Shown: positions 1 through 10,271, counted from the first letter of the stretch. The stretch: 50,073 nucleotides of DNA from Sulfurimonas sp. (GCA_027068455.1 JAMOSN010000044.1:1-50073); one strand, 5' to 3'. Program-made: numbers and translations. Notes: generated by a model from the sequence alone, not told the origin.

Positions 1-1021
1 GTTTAAGCAGTAACATCATCGGTTTTTTTGAAGGAGGATTTTGTGAAGGTGGGAAAAAACCAAAAATCTCATCCATATAGAGAATACTTTTTAGCGAAGA
101 TGTACCTCTTTGTTTTCTCATCCAACTGATATAAGCATTGAGCAGCAGTGTAACAAAAAACATTCGCTGTGTATCATTAAGATGAGCTATATTAAAAATA
201 GCGATCTTTGCCTTGCCCTCTTCATCATAGAGCATCTTTTGAATATCCAGTGCTTCACCCTCTATCCATGAAGAAAAAGAGATCGAAGAGATAACACCGT
301 TAAGCGCCATAGCAAGTTTCATTCTCTCTTTTTGCGGATAAAACTGTTTTAGCGATATAATTCCAACCTTCTCAAAAGGCGGTGAAGCAATATAGCCTAT
401 AAGTGCTTCAATAGAGAGAGACTCCCCTTTCATATAATAGTGATAGAAGATATTTGAAAGAAGCAGATGCTCTTTTGAACTCAAAGGATCCGCATCAATA
501 TCCAACAGAGCAAGCAAAGATGAAACCGTCGTATTTATCAATGAAGTCAAAGTATCACTATCATCTAAAACCTCAGCACTAGGAGCTTCAAAACTACCTA
601 AAATATTAACACCCACTCCTGCAGAACTGCCTGGTGTATAGATTGTTTTTTCAACAGCTGCAAATTTTTTTACCCGAGAAAGGTCCTGATAACTTGCCCG
701 TAAACCCTCACGCCACATCGTTGCAACTGCAACAGGATCTTTATTGGATTCAACCCACGGAGCAAACTCTTCAGCCGAGAGATTTTCAAAAGCAAGACAA
801 AGATTCCCCATATCGCCTTTTGGATCAATAACAAGTGAGGGAATATTATCAATAGCTGCTTCTTCTAAAAGATCAATACCAAGCCCCGTTTTTCCAGAGC
901 CTGTCATCCCTATAATCATAGCGTGTGTTGTCAAATCTTTTGATTTGTAGAGCACTAAGCCATTATTGTCACTCTTTGTACCCAGATAGAAAAGTCCAAG
1001 CTTTTCATATATCTCTTGCAT
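1..1021 (-). CDS. HerA/DUF853-like ATP-binding protein, 3' end cut by window edge
   Basis: The frame is open from an ATG at 1021 to the left edge, so about 340 N-terminal residues are visible and the C-terminus is missing. A Walker A motif GMTGSGKT lies near residues 30-40, followed by LVIDPKGDMGNL, the arrangement of HerA/FtsK-type ATPases that bind ATP and pump or reorganise DNA. A Walker B-like ILYMDEIFGFFPP appears close to the cut end. The N-terminal stretch before the P-loop is short and resembles the HAS-barrel region of such proteins. The Shine-Dalgarno sequence is weak. It is the last gene of a leftward series after dbpA, with a 58-bp gap. The substrate is unknown; HerA-type role is inferred from motifs only. 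Confidence 0.7.
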   Translation of the reverse strand, partial: MQEIYEKLGLFYLGTKSDNNGLVLYKSKDLTTHAMIIGMTGSGKTGLGIDLLEEAAIDNIPSLVIDPKGDMGNLCLAFENLSAEEFAPWVESNKDPVAVATMWREGLRASYQDLSRVKKFAAVEKTIYTPGSSAGVGVNILGSFEAPSAEVLDDSDTLTSLINTTVSSLLALLDIDADPLSSKEHLLLSNIFYHYYMKGESLSIEALIGYIASPPFEKVGIISLKQFYPQKERMKLAMALNGVISSISFSSWIEGEALDIQKMLYDEEGKAKIAIFNIAHLNDTQRMFFVTLLLNAYISWMRKQRGTSSLKSILYMDEIFGFFPPSQNPPSKKPMMLLLK

Positions 1022-1079
1022 ATATATTTTCCATTAAAAATTGTTATTGATAAATTATAGCACAAAGAAATAAATTAAT

Positions 1080-2435
1080 TTATGACAAAATCCATACAGA
1101 GAATCTTTTTGCTTTTATTTTTGAACTTTGAAGCTTTTGATATGCTATATCTATTTGGTTGTGTGCGATAGCCACATAAGACTGCTTTTCATATATGTTA
1201 ATTTTACCCACATCACTACCTTGAAGAGTTGCATCTTTTGTTAAAGCACCTAAAATATCCCCAGCACGCAACTTATCTTTCTTTCCACCCTCTATAACCA
1301 AAGTGACATATTCTGGCTGCATCTTCAAATCTTCTCTTATCACAAAAGCCTCATCAGCTTTAAGGACAACATTACGATCCTCATACTCTTGAAACTCCTC
1401 TTTCGATTCTACAAGTGTTAGAGCTATCCCTTCTGCTCCTGCACGTCCTGTCCTTCCTATTCTATGAGTATAAATCTCTTTTGTATTTGGCATATCAAAG
1501 TTCACAACCATAGAAAGTTCTTTTATGTCTATCCCTCGCGAAGCAACATCAGTTGCAATCAGCACACGACATGAGCCATTGCTAAACTGCACAAGTACGT
1601 CATTTCTGTCATACTGTTCTAAATCACCATGAAGAGCCAAAGCATCAACATCTCTTTTTTGCAATGTTTGTGCAAGCTGATCTGCTTGAAGTTTTGTATT
1701 GACAAAAACAATACAGTTTTTTGGATTATAACTACTCAAAACACCTAAAAGAGTCTGCTCTTTATCTTCACATATAGTAAATATTTCTTCTATCTCATTA
1801 GCGACCTCTTCTTCTTTCGTTGTAATTTGAAAAGGATTATTTTGAATTTTTTGACTTATTGCCATAATCTCATCATTATAAGTTGCAGAAAACAAAAGTG
1901 TCTGCCTCTTATCTGGAGCGAAGGAAAGAGCAGTTTGTACCTCCTCAATAAATCCCATATCCAACATTCTGTCTGCTTCATCTAAAACAATTGTTTGGAG
2001 ATGTTCTAGAGAGAGTGTACCTTTGTTCAGATGTTTAAGGACACGTCCTGGAGTACCCACTACAATATGTGCTTCATGAAAAAGGCTATTACATTGTTTA
2101 CCAAAAGACTCCCCACCACACAACATCAAAATTTTAATATTATGTTTAAATTTTGCAATAAGACGAAGTTCTGTTGCCACTTGATGTGCAAGTTCACGTG
2201 TTGGACATAAAACAAGAGACTGAATACGAAACTTTTTCACATTGAGATTCTCAAGCAGTCCTATACCAAACGCAGCTGTTTTGCCACTTCCAGTTTTTGC
2301 CTGGGCGATTACATCACCACCTTCAAGTACCAATGGCAAAACAGCCTCTTGAATAGGAGTCATTTTCCCATAACCAATAAACTCTAAATGCTGTGTCATC
2401 TCTAGACTTAGCGGAACTTTTCTATATTTTGTCAT
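1080..2435 (-). CDS. dbpA: ATP-dependent RNA helicase DbpA
   Basis: A 451-residue DEAD-box RNA helicase. Visible motifs in order are the Q motif (MTPIQ, near residue 25), Walker A AKTGSGKTAA, PTRELA, GTPGR, the DEAD box in VLDEADRMLDMGF, SAT (LFSAT), and motif VI HRIGRTGRAG. The last 75 or so residues match the DbpA RNA-binding domain (VTLVIEGGKKDKLRAGDILGAL), which in the family recognises hairpin 92 of 23S rRNA and links the enzyme to 50S ribosome assembly. Length agrees with DbpA (about 455). The ATG at 2435 is followed by a typical DbpA N-terminus. It stands between the CitE-like gene (38-bp gap) and the HerA-like gene. Confidence 0.93.
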   Translation of the reverse strand: MTKYRKVPLSLEMTQHLEFIGYGKMTPIQEAVLPLVLEGGDVIAQAKTGSGKTAAFGIGLLENLNVKKFRIQSLVLCPTRELAHQVATELRLIAKFKHNIKILMLCGGESFGKQCNSLFHEAHIVVGTPGRVLKHLNKGTLSLEHLQTIVLDEADRMLDMGFIEEVQTALSFAPDKRQTLLFSATYNDEIMAISQKIQNNPFQITTKEEEVANEIEEIFTICEDKEQTLLGVLSSYNPKNCIVFVNTKLQADQLAQTLQKRDVDALALHGDLEQYDRNDVLVQFSNGSCRVLIATDVASRGIDIKELSMVVNFDMPNTKEIYTHRIGRTGRAGAEGIALTLVESKEEFQEYEDRNVVLKADEAFVIREDLKMQPEYVTLVIEGGKKDKLRAGDILGALTKDATLQGSDVGKINIYEKQSYVAIAHNQIDIAYQKLQSSKIKAKRFSVWILS

Positions 2436-2473
2436 TTTTTACCATTAACTTTCTGCAGTATGTCTGCATATTT

Positions 2474-3349
2474 TTAGCAAATACCATATACTTTGGCACG
2501 CTTTAGGATGTACTGAGAATAAGGCAGCATCGTATTTTTTTCTGCCATCATTCCATCTTGGGAAAACACTGCACTTTGTGCTTCAACTATCTCTTTTGCT
2601 CTTTCATACTCTTTGTGTGTTACTCTATAAAGCTTATTTGCCAACTCTATCTGATTGGGATGGATAATAGTCTTTCCAAAAAGACCCTCTTTTAAATCCC
2701 TCTCAACATCCTTTATAAAGCCATTTTTATCCTCAAAACAAGGATACACACCACCACTCACCATAAACCCCGCACTTTTCATCGTTGCTAAAAAATTTCC
2801 CAGTACATAATGGGTAACTGCAAAATCAAAAACTGACTCTTCACATTTTCTACGCATATTCAGAACTTTGAGCATATCTTCAAGCCCAAAACGAACTAAC
2901 ACAATGTTAGTTTTAGCTGTTAGCAATATATCTTTAAGCTTTTGGAGTTGCGTGTTGCTAAAGAGTTCCTCTCCTTCAATAGAAGGCATAATTTTAAAGT
3001 CTGTTTTTGCAAGCAGTTGTAAATACGCATCTGCATTGTTAAGAGAAAACTTTGGCAATACGAAGCCATCGAGTTGTTCTATTTTTTGCAGTTGCAGAAG
3101 CCTTAAAAGCATATCGGGATTTTTTGGGCGTAAAAAAACAAGTGGTGATATGTTTGTTATAGAACCAAGATGTTGTTGTAAATCCTCCAAAGCACTCTCA
3201 AGAGCAGATACTTCAAGACCATCTTCAAAATCGATCACTATGCTCTTGAGTTCTTTATACTTTTCTCTCCTAAGAATAGTATGAAGATTTTTATGGGAAG
3301 CGGGCACAAACAAAGTTGCACCAATATCTACACCATCACACTCTCTCAT
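2474..3349 (-). CDS. HpcH/HpaI aldolase / citrate lyase beta (CitE)-like protein
   Basis: A 291-residue TIM-barrel lyase of the HpcH/HpaI-CitE superfamily. Evidence: GATLFVPASHKNL near the N-terminus, the metal and substrate region SIVIDFEDGL, FLRPKN, FVLPKF and PSIEGEE, all at CitE-like positions. Family members make or break C-C bonds in acyl-CoA or 2-oxo acids; no citF, citD or citrate lyase ligase gene is nearby, so citrate lyase itself is unlikely. Its ATG overlaps the stop of the upstream oxygenase gene by 4 bases (ATGA), so the two are probably translationally coupled and act in one pathway. The substrate cannot be named. The gene contains one copy of the dispersed 9-mer (2948). Confidence 0.75.
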   Translation of the reverse strand: MRECDGVDIGATLFVPASHKNLHTILRREKYKELKSIVIDFEDGLEVSALESALEDLQQHLGSITNISPLVFLRPKNPDMLLRLLQLQKIEQLDGFVLPKFSLNNADAYLQLLAKTDFKIMPSIEGEELFSNTQLQKLKDILLTAKTNIVLVRFGLEDMLKVLNMRRKCEESVFDFAVTHYVLGNFLATMKSAGFMVSGGVYPCFEDKNGFIKDVERDLKEGLFGKTIIHPNQIELANKLYRVTHKEYERAKEIVEAQSAVFSQDGMMAEKNTMLPYSQYILKRAKVYGIC

Positions 3350-3948
3350 ACCTTATCTATCCGAAACCATCCAGCTATGGAGTGACGTGTTTTATTTGCA
3401 GGCAAAACTTCATGAGGAAACTCTTCACTTAAAAAAACTACTAAAGTGTTGCGTGTTGGAAGCAGTTTTTCCAAAACTGTATCGTTTTTGTCATAAATAA
3501 CAAGCTCACCACCATCACTCTGTTGCCAAGTATCATTGAGATAGTATACAGTTGTAACAACTCTGTTTTTGGAGTTTTTAAAAGCATCAAGATGTTTTTC
3601 GTAAAAATCACCCACTTCATATTTTGCAAAATGTGCTTCATAATAATGTAATCCTAAAAAAAGGGAACGGTTTAGATACAAACGTAAACCTTCTGCAAAC
3701 TCTAAAAAACTTTTTTCTACTGCATTATCATCCTCTAACCAATGAATTTTATCACGACGACGATTTTTATCGATATGAAGCTGCGTGTTTGCAGAGATAC
3801 CTGCTTCTTTATAATTTTGCAAAGAGGTTGCGTGTTGGGCTAAACGTTGTATTGTACTAGGAGAAAGAGCATTCTCTATAACAGCATAACCCTTTTGCAC
3901 CAAAGACTCAGTAATTGTTTCGTAAAGATGTTTGTATGAAGTTTCCAT
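3346..3948 (-). CDS. 2OG-Fe(II) oxygenase (prolyl 4-hydroxylase-like)
   Basis: A 200-residue iron/2-oxoglutarate dioxygenase. The double-stranded beta-helix metal triad is visible as H119-x-D121 (KHLDAF) and H179 (FPHEV), with R188 (KTRHSIAGWFR) in the place of the 2-oxoglutarate-binding arginine. Such enzymes hydroxylate proteins or small molecules using O2. The gene is first in a two-gene unit, overlapping the CitE-like gene by ATGA, which suggests a small-molecule pathway, but this is inference. Two exact copies (3449, 3828) and one variant (3782) of the dispersed 9-mer sit within it, in different reading frames (encoding TRN, QHA and NTQ). Confidence 0.85.
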   Translation of the reverse strand: METSYKHLYETITESLVQKGYAVIENALSPSTIQRLAQHATSLQNYKEAGISANTQLHIDKNRRRDKIHWLEDDNAVEKSFLEFAEGLRLYLNRSLFLGLHYYEAHFAKYEVGDFYEKHLDAFKNSKNRVVTTVYYLNDTWQQSDGGELVIYDKNDTVLEKLLPTRNTLVVFLSEEFPHEVLPANKTRHSIAGWFRIDKV

Positions 3949-3998
3949 AAGAGAAGTATATACTTACACCCCCAAGGGTGTCAAGTATAAAAGAAAAT

Positions 3999-4979
3999 TT
4001 AGATAGGTAAAACTCTAATTTTTTTAGAAAGTTTCTCTTTTAAAGTACTCTCAATTGCATAAAGTGTTCCTGTTGCACTTGAAGCACAACCATTACATGC
4101 ACCAAGATAACGGATATAGATATCGATGTAATCATCAGATTTTTTAATATCTATAATCTCCATATCTCCACCATCCATAATCAAGAATTGACGAACATTT
4201 TCATCAATGATAGCATCTACTGCTTTGATTTGTTGTACAAGTGTCATCTCTTCAAACGGAACATCACCAGTTGCTTGAGCATCTGCTGCTTTTTTCATCT
4301 TCTCTTCATCCATCTCTTTGCGAGTCTGTTCTAGAATATCAACAAGGTACCATTCTCTATCTTCATGTCCACCTGGTTTGATACAAGATTTACAAAAACC
4401 ACCAGCTTTTGTATAATCTGTAATCTCTTCAACAGTTTTAAGGTCATTTAACTTGATAACCTCTTTAATAGTGTTGAGTGATACACGAGCACACTCACAT
4501 ACGATAATCTCATCTTCAAAACTCTCTTCATCAACACCCAAGTATAATGAAGCTGCTTTTTTGATAACATCGTATGCCATAACTGAACAGTGCATCTTTT
4601 GTGGTGGAACTGCAGGAGTATCTGGATCATCACGCAATGCTTTTTCAACATCGATATTTGTTATCTTTACTGCTTCTTGGACAGTTTTGCCGATACAAAG
4701 TTCCGTCATAACATCAGAACTTGCAATAGCAGTACCACAACCAAAAGATTTAAAACGAGCATTTACAATTTTATCTGTTTTTGGATCAATCTCCCAGTAC
4801 AAACGAACTGCATCTCCACAGCTCTCAGCACCAAAGTCAGCAACAATAAGCTTGTTGCCATGAGCTTCTGCCTCTTCTGGAGTAATCTCCCCTTGGTATC
4901 TTGGGTTATTCATTAAAGTTGTTACTTTATTTGAGTACGCATCCCAAAGTGATGCGCCTAATAAATCATCTTTTGCCAT
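3999..4979 (-). CDS. nifU: Fe-S cluster scaffold NifU (three-domain form)
   Basis: A 326-residue scaffold on which [2Fe-2S] and [4Fe-4S] clusters are built and passed to apoproteins. All three NifU domains are present: an IscU-like N-domain with Cys54, Cys81 and Cys131; a central ferredoxin-like domain with C161-x-C163 and C196-xx-C199; and a C-terminal Nfu domain with C295-xx-C298 (GACNGCASS). In Campylobacterota this NIF pair serves general Fe-S assembly rather than nitrogen fixation only, and no nif structural gene is in view. It lies 33 bp downstream of nifS in the same direction, with an AAAGGA Shine-Dalgarno sequence about 10 bases before the ATG. Confidence 0.95.
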   Translation of the reverse strand: MAKDDLLGASLWDAYSNKVTTLMNNPRYQGEITPEEAEAHGNKLIVADFGAESCGDAVRLYWEIDPKTDKIVNARFKSFGCGTAIASSDVMTELCIGKTVQEAVKITNIDVEKALRDDPDTPAVPPQKMHCSVMAYDVIKKAASLYLGVDEESFEDEIIVCECARVSLNTIKEVIKLNDLKTVEEITDYTKAGGFCKSCIKPGGHEDREWYLVDILEQTRKEMDEEKMKKAADAQATGDVPFEEMTLVQQIKAVDAIIDENVRQFLIMDGGDMEIIDIKKSDDYIDIYIRYLGACNGCASSATGTLYAIESTLKEKLSKKIRVLPI

Positions 4980-5012
4980 CTTGATATATTCCTTTATCTT
5001 TTTTCTGTTATT

Positions 5013-6248
<1,236 letters not shown>

Positions 6249-6274
6249 TTAAATTGGGTTAAATTTTTAAATGA

Positions 6275-6323
6275 GACAAATTTTGTCCTCTTTTTAGTAT
6301 TGACATAATAATAGCTTTGACAT
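6275..6323. promoter_or_regulatory. Possible operator region between nifS and the plus-strand gene
   Basis: Upstream of nifS lies the palindrome GACAAATTTTGTC (6275-6287, 6-1-6), followed by a direct repeat TTGACAT at 6300-6306 and 6317-6323, 17 bases apart. These sit where a leftward nifS promoter would be. Iron or cluster-sensing control of nifSU is plausible, but no known Fur or IscR box was recognised. Confidence 0.3.
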
Positions 6324-6355
6324 TATGATTAGCTTAAGCAAAACTGATTTTATAT

Positions 6356-6383
6356 TTGCTTTAAGGATGAAAACAGTTATAAT
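6356..6383 (+). promoter_or_regulatory. Sigma70-type promoter for the gene at 6404
   Basis: TTGCTT (6356-6361), a 16-bp spacer and a perfect -10 TATAAT (6378-6383) lie 20 bases before the ATG. An AAAGGAT Shine-Dalgarno sequence follows. Confidence 0.6.
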
Positions 6384-6403
6384 TGCATCAAAGGATATAA
6401 ATT

Positions 6404-6913
6404 ATGTGTAATTTTAACAACCAAAGCCCAGAGACACAAGAACTACTTCACCTCTTTATGCAAAAAGCAGCAAAAGAACTCGGTGGAGTTAATTTTTTAC
6501 TTTCTCTTATAGAAGCGATACGCTCAAAAAAACCTCATCCACTTATGATCAAAGAGACCAAAATAGCTTCTAACAACTCTATTATAAAGTGGAATAAAGT
6601 GATTTTTAAAGATAAAGTTGATCTTTTGGAGTATATTTTAGTAGCACATAAAGATGCTCAAGAGAAAGATTTTAATATTTTAGAAGAACCAAACAGTAAA
6701 AAAAAGAAAAATATTATCAATATGGTAAAAACACTCTCCCCCATCGAGTTTGTAACTACACCCCAAAATCCAAACGATGGAAACGGTTTTAGTTTTGGTG
6801 TTTTTGATACGGTTGATTTTGAAAATGACACAGTAAAGCTCAACCCTATTTTCGTTGCTATCTTTTTTTGTTCTCCAGAATTTACAAAAAAAGCGCTTAA
6901 ACACACCATCTAA
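6404..6913 (+). CDS. Hypothetical protein
   Basis: A 169-residue protein that I do not recognise. There is no signal peptide or membrane segment. The first 50 residues look helical and acidic-basic mixed, and a lysine-rich stretch (SKKKKN) lies in the middle. The C-terminal third (GNGFSFGVFDTVDF ... NPIFVAIFFCSPEF) looks like beta strands. It starts with a good AAAGGAT Shine-Dalgarno sequence, ATG at 6404, and has its own promoter, so it is probably expressed. It is divergent from nifS, with 164 bp between them; a link to Fe-S assembly is only a positional guess. Downstream leuC has a separate promoter. Confidence 0.7.
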   Translation: MCNFNNQSPETQELLHLFMQKAAKELGGVNFLLSLIEAIRSKKPHPLMIKETKIASNNSIIKWNKVIFKDKVDLLEYILVAHKDAQEKDFNILEEPNSKKKKNIINMVKTLSPIEFVTTPQNPNDGNGFSFGVFDTVDFENDTVKLNPIFVAIFFCSPEFTKKALKHTI

Positions 6914-6935
6914 AAAACTCATTTTAAACCTCTTA

Positions 6936-6944
6936 TGGTATAAT
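6936..6944 (+). promoter_or_regulatory. Extended -10 promoter of leuC
   Basis: TGGTATAAT (6936-6944) is a perfect extended -10 box, 35 bases before the leuC ATG. The upstream region is AT-rich without a clear -35, as is common for housekeeping promoters in Campylobacterota. Confidence 0.55.
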
Positions 6945-6978
6945 CGCGCCACTAATTATATTTTAAAGGTTCATCATT

Positions 6979-8250
6979 ATGGGTCAAACTATTACAGAAA
7001 AAATATTTTCCGAGCATGTCGGTCGCAAGGTATATGCTGGTGAGATTGTCCGTTCACCAATCGATATGGTTATTGGTAACGATATTACAACCCCTATCTC
7101 AATCAAAGCATTTGAAGAAAGCGGTGCTACAAAACTTGCTAATCCAGATGGATTCTCTATCGTTTTAGACCACTTTATCCCTGCAAAAGATATTGCATCA
7201 GCAAATCAGGCACGTATCAGCCGTGACTTTGCAAAAAAACACAACTTAAAAAATTTCTTTGATGAAAAAGATATGGGAATTGAGCATGCTCTTTTACCAG
7301 AAAAAGGGCTTGTTGTTCCTGGTGATGTTATCATCGGAGCTGATTCTCATACATGTACCCATGGTGCACTTGGCGCATTCTCAACTGGAATGGGTTCAAC
7401 TGATCTTGCTTTTGCCATGATTACAGGAGGCAACTGGTTTAAAGTTCCTGAATCTATCAAAGTGGTTCTCTCAGGAAAACCTGGAAAATACACAACAGGA
7501 AAAGATATCATCTTGGAGATCATCCGTATGATTGGTGTGGATGGTGCTTTATATAAAACTTTAGAGTTTACAGGAAGCACTATAGAGCACTTAACAATGG
7601 ATGACAGATTTTCTATGTGTAATATGGCTATCGAAGCAGGTGCAAAAAGTGGTATCGTTGCTGTTGATGATATCACTCGTGAATTTTTAGCAGACAAAGA
7701 TTTAGCACGAGAACCAAAAGAGCATTTTTCAGATGAGGATGCTTCTTATGTTCAAGTTCTTGAAATTGATGTTGCAAACCTTGATCCTGTAATTGCATAC
7801 CCATTTTTGCCATCAAACGGTCACTCAATCAATCAAGCAGTTGCGGACAAAATCAAGGTAGATCAAGCATTTATCGGAAGTTGTACCAATGGTCGCTTAG
7901 CAGACTTAAAAGTTGCTGCTGAAATTTTAAAAGGGCAAAAAGTACATCCAGATGTTCGCCTTATTGTTACACCAGGTACACAAAAAATCTTACGTGAAGC
8001 AAACCACTTAGGTTACATCGACATCATCGTAGATGCTGGTGGTGTTGTCAGCAACCCTACATGTGGTGCTTGTCTTGGTGGTTATATGGGAATCTTAGGT
8101 GACAATGAAGTGGCAATCTCTACAACAAACAGAAACTTTGTTGGTCGTATGGGAAGCCGTTCATCAAAAGTTTACCTTGCAAATTCTGCTGTCGCGGCAT
8201 ACTCAGCAATTACAGGTTTCATTAGTGATCCAAGAGATATAAAACTCTAA
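6979..8250 (+). CDS. leuC: 3-isopropylmalate dehydratase large subunit (LeuC type 2)
   Basis: A 423-residue aconitase-superfamily enzyme that isomerises 2- and 3-isopropylmalate in leucine synthesis, working with the small subunit LeuD, which is not in the window. The [4Fe-4S] ligands are visible in IGSCTNGR and NPTCGACLGG, and the substrate region in GADSHTCTHGALGAF. The length (about 420, not 465) is that of the LeuC type 2 / homoaconitase-like branch. ATG at 6979 follows an AAAGG Shine-Dalgarno sequence. It appears to be transcribed alone, from the extended -10 at 6936; the OmpA gene 57 bp downstream has its own -10 TATAAT. Confidence 0.92.
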   Translation: MGQTITEKIFSEHVGRKVYAGEIVRSPIDMVIGNDITTPISIKAFEESGATKLANPDGFSIVLDHFIPAKDIASANQARISRDFAKKHNLKNFFDEKDMGIEHALLPEKGLVVPGDVIIGADSHTCTHGALGAFSTGMGSTDLAFAMITGGNWFKVPESIKVVLSGKPGKYTTGKDIILEIIRMIGVDGALYKTLEFTGSTIEHLTMDDRFSMCNMAIEAGAKSGIVAVDDITREFLADKDLAREPKEHFSDEDASYVQVLEIDVANLDPVIAYPFLPSNGHSINQAVADKIKVDQAFIGSCTNGRLADLKVAAEILKGQKVHPDVRLIVTPGTQKILREANHLGYIDIIVDAGGVVSNPTCGACLGGYMGILGDNEVAISTTNRNFVGRMGSRSSKVYLANSAVAAYSAITGFISDPRDIKL

Positions 8251-8307
8251 AAGCTCACTTTTTTCTCCTATAATTACAAAAATTTTACTCTATAAAGGTT
8301 AAGTAAT

Positions 8308-9597
8308 ATGAAAAAAATTCTTCTTAGCGCAGCACTGTTAGTAGCAAGTGCTACAATGGCACAAGATTACAAATATGAACTTTCTCCTATGATTGGTTAC
8401 AACATAGCAGAAGGCAATCTCAATATGAAACATAATGGATATTTCACGGGTGGTCTTGAACTTCAAATCAATTCTGACTCCAAAATAGCACCTGAGTTTT
8501 CTATCTATTTTGCACCAAAAGCAGACTATGAAACAACTGGGGATACGAAGGTTACACGTGGTGCATTCAACGGTGTTTATACTTTTGATGCGATAGATAG
8601 CATGATACCATTTGCAAAACTTGGTGCTGGTCTTGAAAAAATATCAACTGAGAGATACGGCAATGAAGATGGTTTCTTTTTAGATGCTGGTGCTGGTTTA
8701 AAAGTACCATTTACAAAACAGTTGGCATTCAAAGCAGAAGCTATCTATATGGCAAAAATTGGTCATGAACATGCAGGAAATGCAGACAGTAACTTAATGG
8801 CTCTTGTTGGTCTGACATACTCTTTTGGTGCTACTGCACAAAAAGCTGCACCTAAAAAAGAAGTAGTAGTTGCTACTGTTGTTGACGGTGATGATGACAA
8901 CGATGGTGTTTTAAATTCAAAAGACAGCTGTATCGATACACCTGCAAATACTCCAGTAGATGCTTTAGGATGTGCACTTCCTCAAGACAGTGACCATGAT
9001 GGTGTTTTAAACAATGCAGATAAATGTCCAAATACACCTGCTGGAACAAAAGTTGATGCACAGGGATGTAAACTTGCATTTGATGCAGACAATGATGGTG
9101 TAGCAGACAAGATGGATCAATGTCCAAACACACCAGCTGGAACAAAAGTTGATGCAAATGGTTGTGATATAGATATGGATCATGATGGTGTTTTAAATGC
9201 AAATGACATCTGTCCAAATACTCCACTTGGAGAAGCTGTAAACAGTGATGGTTGTCCTGCAACTATCGATTTACATATCAATTTCGAAAACAACTCTTAC
9301 AAAGTGAAAAAAGAGTCTTTTGAGAATGTTTATAAATATGCGAAATTCCTTAAAGATCATACAAACTACAGTGCGAAAATTGTAGGTTACACTGACAGTA
9401 TGGGAAGTGCAGCATACAACCAAAAACTTTCAGAGAAAAGAGCTAATGAAGTAAAAAGAATGTTAATTGCAAGTGGTGTTAATCCTGCTCAGCTTACAGC
9501 TGAAGGTAGAGGTGAAGCAAACCCTGTTGCAAGCAATGATACTGCTGAAGGTCGTGCACAAAACAGACGTATAGAAGCAGAACTTATCAGACATTAA
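8308..9597 (+). CDS. OmpA-family outer membrane protein with thrombospondin type 3 repeats
   Basis: A 429-residue protein with a signal peptide (MKKILLSAALLVASATMA), an N-terminal beta-barrel of about 160 residues (SPMIGYNIAEGN ... ALVGLTYSFGA), four acidic calcium-binding TSP3 repeats (DxDxDGVxxxxDxCPNTPxGxxV) at about residues 190-310, and a C-terminal OmpA domain that binds peptidoglycan (VGYTDSMGSAAYNQKLSEKRA ... AQNRRIEAEL). It probably anchors the outer membrane to the cell wall. It is a close paralogue of the gene at 10272, with mobA between. An AAAGG Shine-Dalgarno sequence precedes the ATG. Confidence 0.9.
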   Translation: MKKILLSAALLVASATMAQDYKYELSPMIGYNIAEGNLNMKHNGYFTGGLELQINSDSKIAPEFSIYFAPKADYETTGDTKVTRGAFNGVYTFDAIDSMIPFAKLGAGLEKISTERYGNEDGFFLDAGAGLKVPFTKQLAFKAEAIYMAKIGHEHAGNADSNLMALVGLTYSFGATAQKAAPKKEVVVATVVDGDDDNDGVLNSKDSCIDTPANTPVDALGCALPQDSDHDGVLNNADKCPNTPAGTKVDAQGCKLAFDADNDGVADKMDQCPNTPAGTKVDANGCDIDMDHDGVLNANDICPNTPLGEAVNSDGCPATIDLHINFENNSYKVKKESFENVYKYAKFLKDHTNYSAKIVGYTDSMGSAAYNQKLSEKRANEVKRMLIASGVNPAQLTAEGRGEANPVASNDTAEGRAQNRRIEAELIRH

Positions 9598-9604
9598 CAC
9601 CTAT

Positions 9605-10189
9605 ATGATACAAATTCCTTGTGTCATCTTTGCGGGTGGTAAAAGTTCTAGAATGGAAGAGGATAAATCTCTTCTTCCATTTGGCTCCTATCCAACACTT
9701 GTAGAATATCAACACGCAAGACTCTCCAAAATTTTTTCAAAAGTTTATATCTCTTGTAAAGAGAAATCCAAATTTGATTTCGATGCACATTTTATTGAGG
9801 ATAAACCCACTTATAATGTTTTTGCTCCTACTGTTGGATTTGTATCTATTTTTGAAACACTCTCTATGGAAAAACTCTTTATCATAAGTGTTGATTCTCC
9901 CTTTGTCACACAAAAGGAGATAAAACAACTATTTGTAGAAGATAAGAACTCCTATGATGCAACCATCGCCAAAACAGAAGATGGTGTACAGCCATTATGT
10001 GGTATCTATCACAGAAGTATGCTTCCTTATTTTTACAATATGCTCCAAAGCGATACCCATAAACTTACAAAAACACTTTATAAAGTAAATACAAAATTTG
10101 TTTTCTTTAATGACAAACAACCCTTTTTAAATCTAAATTATCCACATGAATACCAAGAAGCACTCAAACTTGTAAACACTTTGTTATAA
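9605..10189 (+). CDS. mobA: Molybdenum cofactor guanylyltransferase MobA
   Basis: A 194-residue nucleotidyltransferase that attaches GMP to molybdopterin to give the guanine dinucleotide form of the cofactor. The signature is IFAGGKSSRMEEDKSLLPFG at residues 8-27; the usual LAGGxSxRMGxDK has glutamate instead of the glycine after RM. The VDSPF segment near residue 100 matches the metal-binding DxP region. It begins 7 bp after the upstream OmpA stop, with no clear Shine-Dalgarno sequence, so it may depend on translation of that gene. It contains one copy of the dispersed 9-mer (9711). The cofactor pathway is continued by moaC at 11766. Confidence 0.85.
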   Translation: MIQIPCVIFAGGKSSRMEEDKSLLPFGSYPTLVEYQHARLSKIFSKVYISCKEKSKFDFDAHFIEDKPTYNVFAPTVGFVSIFETLSMEKLFIISVDSPFVTQKEIKQLFVEDKNSYDATIAKTEDGVQPLCGIYHRSMLPYFYNMLQSDTHKLTKTLYKVNTKFVFFNDKQPFLNLNYPHEYQEALKLVNTLL

Positions 10190-10271
10190 TAAAAGAGATT
10201 TGCCCTAAAAACTCACTAAATTTTTTTATAATTAGCTTTTAGACTCTAAAACTTACCAAAAGGTATCTACC

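Noticed and set aside
634-950. Two short plus-strand frames inside the first gene
   Set aside because: They overlap the HerA-like frame, which has clear Walker motifs on the other strand.
8873-9262. Open frame opposite the TSP3 repeats of the first OmpA gene, rich in His, Leu and Gln
   Set aside because: It is the antisense image of repeated GAT/AAT/CCA codons; no ribosome site and no likely protein family.
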